A program made the translations under genes and the position numbers. A stretch of 23,896 bases of DNA from JABJMC01 sp964459205 (GTDB taxonomy: Bacteria > Patescibacteriota > Gracilibacteria > UBA1369 > UBA12473). The notes beneath the pieces are model-generated. The model was not told the DNA's origin. It did not search any database and worked only from the letters and a program-made list of their open reading frames with translations. Position 1 is the stretch's first letter; each line of letters starts with the position of its first letter. The stretch covers positions 1-23,896 of the forward strand of contig CAYWKJ010000021.1 of assembly GCA_964459205.1 (NCBI GenBank), given 5' to 3'. Below, piece after piece: positions 15,217 through 21,636 of this stretch.

Positions 15217-15260
15217 AAGCGAACCGCGCCTCCCTATAACCAAAAGGGAGGCCTTCGCTT
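15217..15260 (+). terminator. Long hairpin after GC-rich gene unit 1
   Basis: Two stacked perfect stems, AAGCGAA (15217-15223) with TTCGCTT (15254-15260) and GCCTCCC (15228-15234) with GGGAGGC (15246-15252), with a small internal loop. There is no T-run after it, so termination is plausible but not certain. Confidence 0.5.
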
Positions 15261-15303
15261 ACCCAAATTTCAAACCCGCCTTCCCACGCGCCCCTGAAAA
15301 TGA

Positions 15304-15309
15304 TACAAA
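15304..15309 (+). promoter_or_regulatory. Possible -10 box for leaderless HD-domain gene
   Basis: TACAAA preceded by TGA (extended -10 like), ending 6 nt before the ATG at 15316, so transcription would begin at or next to the start codon. The -35 is weak. Confidence 0.33.
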
Positions 15310-15315
15310 ATACAC

Positions 15316-15978
15316 ATGAATGAACGCCAAAAAGCAATTTTAGAAATCCAGCAAGCCGCGCTTCAAATAATTCAAGAACACTACAAAGAGCGCCCTTATC
15401 ACAACGCCACCCACACTGGTTTCGTAATCGAAAGCGCTATTTTACTGGCCCAAGACGCCGATCTCCCTCAGGACCAACTGGAACTTTTAACCCTGATGGC
15501 AGCGGCTCACGACTTAATTCAAGCTCACGATCCACTCGCCGACAGCTATCTGGGCGAAAACGAAAATAAATCCGCCGATTGGCTAGCCGAACAAATGGAA
15601 AACGCCAGTGAATTTGCCGAAGACGAAATTGAACAAGCTCGCCGTGGCATAGAATCCACCTACATCCGCCACCGCGAAGATGGAATCAAACAATCAGCTG
15701 AATTTGGAGACTTTTTAAGTGAATTACTCTGCGACGCAGACCTCGCCAATCTAGGCAGCCCCTGGGACACTTATTTCCCTAAAATGAAGGCTTATTTTAA
15801 AGAAATCGTCCCAGACGCAACCAAAGAAGAATGGGAACATTACCTACGACTCCAAGTCCCAATTCTGCTCCAACACCACTACTACACTACCGTTGCCCAA
15901 GAACGATTCCACCATCTACGCGCCAACGCCACCAAAATCGAAGAACTCCTCAAAAACCCCGAATCAATCGAGCTCTAA
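15316..15978 (+). CDS. HD-domain metal-dependent phosphohydrolase
   Basis: 220 residues, soluble. The HD signature is complete in order: H29 and H33 (PYHNATHTGFV), H65-D66 (AAAHDLIQ) and a distal Asp in LLCDADLANLG (D140/D142). YHNxxH is found in HD-superfamily hydrolases, including predicted nucleotide or cyclic-nucleotide phosphodiesterases. The substrate cannot be told from sequence. A cyclic-nucleotide-binding protein is encoded about 2 kb away, which makes a cNMP link tempting but unproven. Codon use is native-like, in contrast to the GC-rich gene 140 bp upstream. There is no Shine-Dalgarno, and a -10-like box sits 6 nt before the ATG. The gene's 3' end overlaps the convergent Cys-rich gene by 15 bp. 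Confidence 0.82.
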   Translation: MNERQKAILEIQQAALQIIQEHYKERPYHNATHTGFVIESAILLAQDADLPQDQLELLTLMAAAHDLIQAHDPLADSYLGENENKSADWLAEQMENASEFAEDEIEQARRGIESTYIRHREDGIKQSAEFGDFLSELLCDADLANLGSPWDTYFPKMKAYFKEIVPDATKEEWEHYLRLQVPILLQHHYYTTVAQERFHHLRANATKIEELLKNPESIEL

Positions 15979-16887
15979 CACCTCTGGCAACCAATTATAA
16001 TAAAGCCCCTGCTTTTTAAGCTCAGCTCTAATTTTGCGCATTTCTTTGGTCCACGCCCCCTGCGAGTATTCTTCATTCAAAATCATATTTTTCCCATTAT
16101 TTATCCCCACACAACCAAACATCTTTTTGGAGTTAAAAACCCGCACACAAAACTCTGCATCCCTGGTATTCCCACACTGCCAACAAAAATTACAGTTATA
16201 CAGGTCATATCCCATCACACACTCATATAAAAGCTCCCCCGTCATACATTCCGTATCATAAACATCCCGACTTTTATCCACAATATGATAACAATTCGCC
16301 GCATCCTCCACGCCATTCATGGAATAACAATTCACGCAGTTTTTTGAATTATAAATATGATCCCCAGTACAGTTTTCTGAATTTAACTGAACCGAAGCAA
16401 TATGCGGCAATTTCATCCGCAAGGCCTCCATTTTTTTCAAAACCTCCTCCGGCGACAACTTACGCAATTCCTCCATCTTACGTTTATAATCATCTTCTTT
16501 ATACGATTCATTAAAAATATGGTGACTCTTTTGACGCAATCCCACACATCCAAAACAATCATTACAATTCTTACAATCATAACAAAATTTCAGATCCCGT
16601 GACCCCACACATTCCGTGCAATAATCTGAGTTATAACACCGCTCACAAAACGCACACTCATAACAAAGTTCACACTTAACGCAGTGGTACGTGTCGGCAC
16701 AATCTTTTAACGTATTGGGGTAATAACAATAATACGAATCCTCACATTTATACCCGATAAAACACATGTATGAGTTCTTAGAAAAAGACAAGCAATGAAC
16801 ATAATCGCAATTGGTGTTTGTGACTGACCGCAGCGCATAAGTTGGCTGGGATTCAAGTAATTTTTTGAATTTTTCGAGGAAGTTCAT
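15964..16887 (-). CDS. Cys-rich repeat protein, C-terminal partner of the zinc-ribbon gene
   Basis: 307 residues with about 30 Cys. The N-terminal third has Cys at 3-residue spacing (HCVKCELCYECAFCERC, then CYDCKNCNDCFGCVG), a helix-rich spacer (KRKMEELRKLSPEEVLKKME), then a second Cys-rich half ending MFGCVGINNGKNMILNEEYS. The two halves repeat the pattern CFGCVGL...IFNExYxxxxY. It resembles the C-terminal part of large zinc-ribbon/Cys-rich proteins common in Patescibacteria, as I recall them; their function is unknown. The CxxC density predicts multiple metal ions. It is separated from the preceding zinc-ribbon gene by one in-frame TAA and 5 sense codons, so the two may have been one gene. 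No membrane segment is seen. Confidence 0.72.
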   Translation of the reverse strand: MNFLEKFKKLLESQPTYALRSVTNTNCDYVHCLSFSKNSYMCFIGYKCEDSYYCYYPNTLKDCADTYHCVKCELCYECAFCERCYNSDYCTECVGSRDLKFCYDCKNCNDCFGCVGLRQKSHHIFNESYKEDDYKRKMEELRKLSPEEVLKKMEALRMKLPHIASVQLNSENCTGDHIYNSKNCVNCYSMNGVEDAANCYHIVDKSRDVYDTECMTGELLYECVMGYDLYNCNFCWQCGNTRDAEFCVRVFNSKKMFGCVGINNGKNMILNEEYSQGAWTKEMRKIRAELKKQGLYYNWLPEVLELD

Positions 16888-16902
16888 GGCTGGATTATAA
16901 CA

Positions 16903-17181
16903 TTACCCCAAATGCTTCCAAAAACAATCCTGACAATAAACCACGTATTTTGATTCTGGTGAATAGGTCGAAATCATATCCTTATCGCACTTATCACATT
17001 TACGCTTATATAATTTGCGCTCATTTCGAAGCGAAAGTCTCCTTTTTTGCCGACAATCCGGACAATTTTCTGGAAAAGGAAGGTCTTTTTTCTTATAAAA
17101 CTTTTGTTCCTGCTCAATAATCAAAAAATCCTTGGAACAAGCCTTACATTTTTCAACTTTATTAGCGATAGTGTCTGTCAT
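16903..17181 (-). CDS. Double zinc-ribbon protein
   Basis: 92 residues with four CxxC pairs: C12/C15, C40/C43, C62/C65 and C83/C86, likely two zinc sites. The segment CPDCRQKRRLSLRNERKLYK and the end SPESKYVVYCQDCFW are what I recall as the N-terminal module of large Patescibacteria Cys-rich proteins, in which it is followed directly by the CxxC-repeat region. Here it stands as its own frame between two Cys-rich genes: 20 bp after one and 15 bp before the other. The downstream gene is in the same reading frame across a single TAA. It may be the first part of a split gene or a separately made module. A nucleic-acid or protein-binding role is possible but not shown. Confidence 0.75.
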   Translation of the reverse strand: MTDTIANKVEKCKACSKDFLIIEQEQKFYKKKDLPFPENCPDCRQKRRLSLRNERKLYKRKCDKCDKDMISTYSPESKYVVYCQDCFWKHLG

Positions 17182-17201
17182 TTTAAAAGGGTTAAGTTAT
17201 T

Positions 17202-18146
17202 TTAGGATAATCCGGGGATGGCCAATTCTGGGTAAGTAGTGGGAAGATGTTGACCATACTCACCACTAGCACGCATCTCGGCCTTAATTTCAGCCACTTT
17301 TTGGTGATATTCCTCCTTAGAATACTGCTTATTAAAGATACAATATTCTGCTCTATTCAGAGTAAAACAACCAAAACAGTGATGCGAATTGTAAACATTT
17401 TCACAATACTCCAAATCATACGAATCGAAAACCCCATAACAATAGTGACAGTTCGTAATATTCATGGCGGCCATCACCTCATAATTAAGTTCAGATTTAT
17501 AATAATTATTAGAGCATTCCATCGAATCAGTAATTTCCTCACAATTGTTCATATAAGCACAATCCTGAAGTTTTTTAACGTCATAACAGTAGTAAGAGTT
17601 TTTACAATTGTAGATGTAATCTCCAAAAACTTTGTCATTCTGGTCACCCCTCCAAAACAAACGAGGTGTTTTTGCTTTTAATTCTTCCAACCTAGCCTCG
17701 ATTTCGGACCGTGGCATTTTTTTAAGTTCTGGTAAACGCTTTTCATACTCCTCTTTAGTGAATTTCTGATTAAAAATACAATATTCAGCCCGTCGCAAAC
17801 CAACACACCCAAAGCAATCATTAGATCCCACCATATCAAAACAAAACTGCAGATCGCGCGAACTCTTACAATCCTGACAACCATGGCACTGGTAGCATTC
17901 ATGACAATCCACACAGTCATAACAAAGCCGACAATAAAAACAATAGTCACAATCTGTACAATCCTCTGAGTTATACAAAAAATATCCGTAATAACAATCT
18001 TCATCATATTCGCTGCCAATTAAGAGATAACAGTTTTTTGTATTCCCGGAATAATTAACAAACTCACTGTTTTCGCAATTAACATACAAAAGTCCGACGC
18101 GTGGCTGCTTATCTCGGGCCTCAATCATTTGTTGGAGAATAGACAT
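17202..18146 (-). CDS. Cys-rich repeat protein with eleven Cys at 3-residue period
   Basis: 314 residues from ATG 18146 (MSILQQMIEARDKQPR). The first in-frame ATG at 18173 lies inside the -10 box and so is unlikely to be translated. About 29 Cys; the striking part is a run of eleven Cys each three residues apart (CTDCDYCFYCRLC through HGCQDC). Two related halves end CFGCVGLRRAEYCIFNQKF and CFGCFTLNRAEYCIFNKQY, each followed by an amphipathic KEEY helix. It lacks the zinc-ribbon module, which is the next gene. A metal-loaded beta-solenoid-like fold is a guess. It is the first gene of a three-gene Cys-rich cluster and is transcribed away from a TrmB-type regulator. Confidence 0.75.
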   Translation of the reverse strand: MSILQQMIEARDKQPRVGLLYVNCENSEFVNYSGNTKNCYLLIGSEYDEDCYYGYFLYNSEDCTDCDYCFYCRLCYDCVDCHECYQCHGCQDCKSSRDLQFCFDMVGSNDCFGCVGLRRAEYCIFNQKFTKEEYEKRLPELKKMPRSEIEARLEELKAKTPRLFWRGDQNDKVFGDYIYNCKNSYYCYDVKKLQDCAYMNNCEEITDSMECSNNYYKSELNYEVMAAMNITNCHYCYGVFDSYDLEYCENVYNSHHCFGCFTLNRAEYCIFNKQYSKEEYHQKVAEIKAEMRASGEYGQHLPTTYPELAIPGLS

Positions 18147-18171
18147 GTTTGACAAATTAAATTTGGATTTC

Positions 18172-18199
18172 ATAATAACAACATTTTAATAATTGTCAA
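18172..18199 (-). promoter_or_regulatory. Promoter of the Cys-rich cluster
   Basis: Minus strand TTGACA (18194-18199), 16-bp spacer, TATTAT (18172-18177). The -10 overlaps the ATG at 18171-18173 and so decides the start at 18146. Confidence 0.78.
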
Positions 18200-18220
18200 G
18201 CCCTGCCGACATTAACCCTC

Positions 18221-18244
18221 CGTCATTAAGTGCTTTAAATGACG
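18221..18244. promoter_or_regulatory. Inverted repeat between divergent promoters, possible operator
   Basis: CGTCATT (18221-18227) and AATGACG (18238-18244), 10-bp spacer. It sits about 22 bp upstream of one -35 and 26 bp upstream of the other, where a regulator could act on both genes. The TrmB-type protein next door is the obvious candidate, but this is inferred. Confidence 0.45.
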
Positions 18245-18269
18245 CAAATCTAAACCTGTAATTAAGTAA

Positions 18270-18298
18270 TTGAAAAATATTAGAATTAATGGTATAAT
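18270..18298 (+). promoter_or_regulatory. Promoter of the TrmB-type regulator gene
   Basis: TTGAAA (18270-18275), 17-bp spacer, perfect TATAAT (18293-18298). Transcription begins near 18305, about 32 nt before the ATG. Confidence 0.77.
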
Positions 18299-18336
18299 TA
18301 TTTTGTCGAAACTTTTCCACGCATACTCACTCAGCT

Positions 18337-19110
18337 ATGATCTCCTCAGAATCACTTTTAAAATTCGGACTCTCTGCCAAAGAAGCGCGCGTCTACATTG
18401 CGCTTTTAGAACTCGGAGAACCAGCCGCCGTAACTACCATTGCAAAACGCGCCCACATCAATCGCACTACCACTTACGATATCCTCGAGGTCCTGCGCAA
18501 ACGAAACCTAATTGTCTACTACACCCACAAATCCATTCAGTATTTCGGCGCGGAAAAACCTGAAAAACTAATCACTCACCTACGCGACCAAAGCCGCCGG
18601 TTTGAAGCCATGGCAGACGAAGCCGAGGAACTCCTCCCAGAACTTAAATCCATTTATAACGCTATCCCCGGCAAACCACGTGTGCAGTTTTTTGAAGGAG
18701 AAGCCGGACTTCTCCATGTTTACGAAGACTCTTTAACCTCAACCGAAGAAATTCGCGCTTATGCCTCTGATCAGGCCAACACCGAGGCTGTCCCCTCTTA
18801 CTTCCCCAAATACTACAAACGCCGCGCTGCCAAAAACATCCCCATTCGCGCTATTTTCCCAGACACCCCTCAAGACCGCGAACGCCACGCCTTAGACTCC
18901 AAAGAACTCCGCCAAAGTCGCATTGTCCCCAAGTCTGTCATGGACTTTACCCCAGAAATCAACTTTTACGACAACAAGATAATGATCGCTGACTGGAAAG
19001 AAAAACTCGGTGTCATCATTGAATCCGAAGAAATCGCCAAAGTATTTAAACAGTCATTTGATTTAGCCTGGGAAGCCGCGGAAAAATATCATGATGAGCT
19101 TTTACCATAA
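18337..19110 (+). CDS. TrmB-family transcriptional regulator
   Basis: 257 residues. The N-terminal winged helix (about 1-75) is a TrmB domain: LLKFGLSAKEARVYIALLEL, then AAVTTIAKRAHINRTTTYDILEVLRKRNLI with the recognition helix NRTTTYDIL. A coiled segment (about 80-110) is followed by a C-terminal domain of the type fused to TrmB in archaea and in Patescibacteria (VQFFEGEAGLLHVYEDSL...EINFYDNKIMIADWKEKLGV), with a possible ligand pocket; no sugar-binding motif is clear. It is divergent from the Cys-rich cluster across a 190-bp region with promoters both ways and an inverted repeat. The target is unknown; self-regulation and control of the Cys-rich genes are the simplest guesses. No Shine-Dalgarno precedes the ATG. 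Confidence 0.86.
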   Translation: MISSESLLKFGLSAKEARVYIALLELGEPAAVTTIAKRAHINRTTTYDILEVLRKRNLIVYYTHKSIQYFGAEKPEKLITHLRDQSRRFEAMADEAEELLPELKSIYNAIPGKPRVQFFEGEAGLLHVYEDSLTSTEEIRAYASDQANTEAVPSYFPKYYKRRAAKNIPIRAIFPDTPQDRERHALDSKELRQSRIVPKSVMDFTPEINFYDNKIMIADWKEKLGVIIESEEIAKVFKQSFDLAWEAAEKYHDELLP

Positions 19111-19136
19111 GACTTACCCTAAAACAATTTTTGGCA

Positions 19137-19142
19137 TACAAT
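19137..19142 (+). promoter_or_regulatory. Possible -10 box for leaderless minigene
   Basis: TACAAT (5 of 6) ending 6 nt before ATG 19149. The -35 is weak. If used, transcription would start at the start codon. Confidence 0.35.
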
Positions 19143-19148
19143 AACCTC

Positions 19149-19314
19149 ATGAGCACCTGCACCCAATGTCAAAACTCGTTTAAAAAAACGCCAGCCATTA
19201 AAGCTATGGGATCGCCAGTGCGCTAAATGCCAGGCCATAATCAAATCCAACTACCATCCGGATCGCCCCGAGATAATCTACTGCAAAAAATGTTATCTAA
19301 AGGAGGTCTATTGA
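19149..19314 (+). pseudogene. Frameshifted zinc-ribbon minigene
   Basis: The first frame reads MSTCTQCQNSFKK and soon stops (TAA at 19227-19229). Dropping one base in the run of seven A near 19182-19188 joins it to KRQPLKLWDRQCAKCQAI and on to IIYCKKCYLKEVY, stop TGA 19312-19314. The joined 54-residue protein has three CxxC pairs and matches the second half of the zinc-ribbon gene at 16903-17181 (KLYKRKCDKCDKD...YVVYCQDCFWK). The cause may be a true mutation, an assembly or read error in the homopolymer, or slippage. Its last 18 bp overlap the convergent lipoprotein gene. Confidence 0.6.
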
Positions 19315-19800
19315 AGTGAAATGTGAATAACAAGTTGGAGCGCCTTTCCCTAAAGTAGCTGGATATTTTTCCAATATAATTGTTACCGGTTCATTTTCAG
19401 TTGCGCTCAAAATCGCCTCTGAATCTTCGGCTGTCAGTACAAATTCCTGATAATCAAACTTATCAGAATGATTTGCATATTCAATTAATCCATCCGTAAT
19501 ACATCCTAAGCCCACACTATTTTCACCTAAAAAAGAACTTTTTCCATCACTTGCGCTTCCTACCATTGCATAAATTGTATAATCACTTGCTTCTAAAATC
19601 TCAAACTGTGCATAATCGAATATTTCGCAGTCCTCCACAAAACACCAAGCCTCCTCAATTTCAGAAATCACAACATAACCTGTCAACTCAACTGTTCCAT
19701 AATAACCATTGCCAGCCTCATACACAAAATCTTTAGGGAGCCCACAACCCATCATAAAAAAACCTGCAAGCATAATAATTGATACGATTTTTTTGTTCAT
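19297..19800 (-). CDS. Small lipoprotein, unknown function
   Basis: Not recognised. 167 residues. The N-terminus MNKKIVSIIMLAGFFMMGC is a lipoprotein signal peptide with the lipid-modified Cys at 19 (the -3 Met is less usual than Leu). The mature part is acidic and Tyr-rich with two more Cys close together (WCFVEDCE) and two further on (GLGCITDG, PTCYSH), so disulfides are possible. No catalytic motif or known domain was seen. It starts 22 bp after the PH-like gene on the same strand and is probably cotranscribed. Base use is AT-rich and native-like, in contrast to the GC-rich lipoprotein gene at 20394. Confidence 0.7.
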   Translation of the reverse strand: MNKKIVSIIMLAGFFMMGCGLPKDFVYEAGNGYYGTVELTGYVVISEIEEAWCFVEDCEIFDYAQFEILEASDYTIYAMVGSASDGKSSFLGENSVGLGCITDGLIEYANHSDKFDYQEFVLTAEDSEAILSATENEPVTIILEKYPATLGKGAPTCYSHFTSIDLL

Positions 19801-19822
19801 CTTTAAAAATTAAAAAATATTA

Positions 19823-20209
19823 TTAAACATCCCCCACAAAAACTCCCAAATCTTTAAACAACGGCACCCACGTCTCGTATTTTTTAGAAAGCAAAATCTT
19901 ATAGGTTTTGGGCTCATTACTACGCACTAGCAAAACATTTTTATTCAAACCAAATTTACCCTGCGCCACGTAGTCAATATCACTTAATGGCAAATCAAAA
20001 ATAATCGGATTCGAATGCCACGGTTTCCCTGTTAATCTCCCCCACAACTTACGCGGCCACTCATAAAAAATCGTCAGCCAATGCACTGTTGTAACCTTCA
20101 AAACCAAGCGCTGATTTGTTAAATACAACCGATAACTCATGTCCAAATTAAATTTCATATAACGGACATAATCGTTTACCAATAATTTCTCATTTGGCTG
20201 AAGTTGCAT
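19823..20209 (-). CDS. PH-like (GRAM-type) domain protein
   Basis: 128 residues from ATG 20209 (MQLQPNEKLL); the upstream ATG at 20215 lies between a -10 box and the expected transcription start. The pattern LQPNEKLL...YRLYLTNQRLVLK...FDLPLSDIDYVAQGKFGLNKNVLLV...YKILLSKKYETWVPLFKDL is that of bacterial PH/GRAM-like domains: a beta-sandwich closed by a C-terminal helix, often lipid- or membrane-associated. It is a single domain with no signal peptide or membrane segment. Likely the first gene of a pair with the lipoprotein 22 bp downstream. No Shine-Dalgarno; it may be leaderless. Confidence 0.62.
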   Translation of the reverse strand: MQLQPNEKLLVNDYVRYMKFNLDMSYRLYLTNQRLVLKVTTVHWLTIFYEWPRKLWGRLTGKPWHSNPIIFDLPLSDIDYVAQGKFGLNKNVLLVRSNEPKTYKILLSKKYETWVPLFKDLGVFVGDV

Positions 20210-20215
20210 ACGCAT

Positions 20216-20221
20216 ATTTTA
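20216..20221 (-). promoter_or_regulatory. Possible -10 box for leaderless PH-like gene
   Basis: Minus strand TAAAAT ending 6 nt before the ATG at 20209. A TTGGGA hexamer lies 15 bp upstream of it, a weak -35. Confidence 0.35.
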
Positions 20222-20250
20222 GCATATCTTGACTCATCCCAACTTATCCA

Positions 20251-20279
20251 TTGACAAATAAGAGTTGTTATTGTAATAT
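20251..20279 (+). promoter_or_regulatory. Promoter of GC-rich gene unit 2
   Basis: Perfect TTGACA (20251-20256), 17-bp spacer, TAATAT (20274-20279). The leader is about 108 nt and begins with a hairpin (TGTGGC 20295-20300, GCCACA 20304-20309). Confidence 0.82.
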
Positions 20280-20393
20280 ATTCGTCCTGTATCTTGTGGC
20301 TCTGCCACAGCTCTATGCTGTAGGCGAATCACCTTCACAGGAAGTTCGTTGACAGCATCATCACACCATCCGCAATCCGTACGAGGACAGAAC

Positions 20394-20996
20394 ATGACTC
20401 TCCGTAGTCTCCTTCCTTTTTTGCTGGTCGGCCTCACCGCCACCGGCTGCGCTACCTTCAACAAGGGCATGGGCATCGAGCACCCGGCCGCCACGCCTGA
20501 GGCCGAACTCTGCTACACCGGCCTGCTCATCGTCAGCGACGACGAACAGATCGAGCTGCAGGGCTGCCCGGCCGAGTGGGAGGTCTTCATCCCCATGGGC
20601 GTGGGCAACGCCGACCCCGAGGGCAACAACTACCTGGTCGGCCGCTCGATCATCGAGATGTCCTACACGCCCAACGTCATGCTGACCGAAGACCAGGCAG
20701 GCCGCTACTACCTGCCCGAGGCGTTGTCCCCAGAGCCCGCCTACCTCACGCTCGTGGACGACACGCCCTTCATCCACGTCACCCTGGACGGCACGCCCTA
20801 CAACAAGCCGCTCTTCCCGGCGTACGAGGTCAACCACTGGGTCAGCGCCGAACGCAAGCTCACCCCGTTCATAACCCCGGACGTCCTGGGCCCGCCGCTC
20901 CTGGAAATGGCCCACCTGGACGGCGAGCACCTCAGCGGCACGCCCTGGCACCTACTGCCCGGGCCCGACCAAGGCCTGATCGTCACCGCCCAGTAG
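20394..20996 (+). CDS. GC-rich predicted lipoprotein, unknown function
   Basis: Not recognised. 200 residues from ATG 20394, selected because GAGGA (20383-20387) lies 6 nt before it and MTLRSLLPFLLVGLTATGC makes a lipoprotein signal with Cys 19. The mature part carries two more Cys (ELCYTGLL, LQGCPAEW) and is rich in Pro, Gly and Glu, with beta-like stretches (PAYLTLVDDTPFIHVTLDG); no enzyme motif was seen. It is about 65% GC with nearly all third positions G or C. It is followed by a strong terminator and has its own promoter, so it is a one-gene unit. A GC-rich membrane gene with the same design lies 243 bp downstream. Confidence 0.78.
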   Translation: MTLRSLLPFLLVGLTATGCATFNKGMGIEHPAATPEAELCYTGLLIVSDDEQIELQGCPAEWEVFIPMGVGNADPEGNNYLVGRSIIEMSYTPNVMLTEDQAGRYYLPEALSPEPAYLTLVDDTPFIHVTLDGTPYNKPLFPAYEVNHWVSAERKLTPFITPDVLGPPLLEMAHLDGEHLSGTPWHLLPGPDQGLIVTAQ

Positions 20997-21049
20997 CACG
21001 GGGACGACAAAAGGGGGTGTGATGCGCAAGGTCAACCGAACTCACTTTA

Positions 21050-21094
21050 CGGCGACGTGTTCCTACCAGATCACGTCGCCGACCCCTTTTTGTT
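21050..21094 (+). terminator. Terminator of GC-rich gene unit 2
   Basis: 10-bp perfect stem (CGGCGACGTG 21050-21059, CACGTCGCCG 21072-21081) followed by ACCCC and T5GTT. An AAAAGGGG tract at 21009-21017 could pair with the CCCCTTTT side and extend the stem. Confidence 0.82.
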
Positions 21095-21118
21095 ATAAAA
21101 AGGCTGTTTTAACGTACC

Positions 21119-21146
21119 TTGACTAAGCACCAACTTGCCCTACAAT
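21119..21146 (+). promoter_or_regulatory. Promoter of GC-rich gene unit 3
   Basis: TTGACT (21119-21124), 16-bp spacer, TACAAT (21141-21146), about 25 bp after the unit 2 terminator. Leader about 87 nt, ending in a strong GGAGGT (21228-21233). Confidence 0.78.
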
Positions 21147-21239
21147 TAACCCACCTAATCTCGTGACTCCGTTCCACCCCAACTGAGAGCGGACTCCAGA
21201 AAGGTCCCGTTCTTACACAAACTGATTGGAGGTCCTTAA

Positions 21240-21614
21240 ATGGACTGGAAGACGTCGGCCATCTGGGCCTTCAAGTTTCTCTATGCCGGAGGTGTCGGCC
21301 TGGTCGCTGGCTTCCTGACGTGGGTCGCCACCGCCAACACCCTCTGCGGCGGCATCATCCTGATCATGGCGTTCTTGACCAAAAAGTATCTGGCAGACTA
21401 TCTTCACGATAAGCTGCTCACTGGCGATCTCAACCTGAAAACCGTTGTGATCTCGCTTCTCGGCTTCCCGGCGGTGGGGCTGGAAATGATCCTGGTCGTG
21501 GGGGCCTACAAGTGGCTCGGCTGGGAATCCGTCATCTTCGTGTGCACAGCTCTGGCCTTCGCTGGCCTGATCGTGGAACGAAAGGTGCTCAACCCACCCA
21601 TCGTCAGTCAGTGA
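21240..21614 (+). CDS. GC-rich multi-pass membrane protein, unknown function
   Basis: Not recognised. 124 residues from ATG 21240, six nt after GGAGGT. Hydrophobic segments at about 8-29, 32-47, 67-90 and 95-112 suggest three or four membrane passes, with a charged loop KKYLADYLHDKLLTGDLN between the second and third. Conserved-looking Gly in the first segment (GGVGLVAG) may pack helices. No transporter or enzyme motif was found. It is about 60% GC with G/C third positions, its own promoter and a GC-rich hairpin after the stop. It stands in tandem with the GC-rich lipoprotein, and a shared envelope role is possible but not shown. Confidence 0.75.
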   Translation: MDWKTSAIWAFKFLYAGGVGLVAGFLTWVATANTLCGGIILIMAFLTKKYLADYLHDKLLTGDLNLKTVVISLLGFPAVGLEMILVVGAYKWLGWESVIFVCTALAFAGLIVERKVLNPPIVSQ

Positions 21615-21636
21615 CCTCTGTGCAAGAACGGGCTAC

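Noticed and set aside
14574..15218. Long minus-strand open frame of 214 residues opposite the GC-rich gene
   Set aside because: Shadow frame caused by G/C third positions. The plus frame has promoter, Shine-Dalgarno, membrane segment and end hairpin.
16402..16602. Small plus-strand frames opposite the Cys-rich genes
   Set aside because: Low-complexity Ile/Thr-rich translations of antisense Cys/Tyr/Asp codons, with no start signals.
18147..18173. Longer start of the first Cys-rich gene
   Set aside because: That ATG lies within the -10 box of a TTGACA-N16-TATTAT promoter, so the transcript starts after it.
19299..19307. Strong AAAGGAGGT resembling a ribosome binding site on the plus strand
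   Set aside because: Starts after it run into stops at once (TTG AAG TGA; ATG TGA). It lies inside the zinc-ribbon minigene coding for LKEVY and opposite the lipoprotein gene.
20361..20951. Minus-strand open frame of 196 residues opposite the GC-rich lipoprotein gene
   Set aside because: Same GC-driven shadow; Val/Gly/Asp/Arg-rich composition without domains, no start signals.
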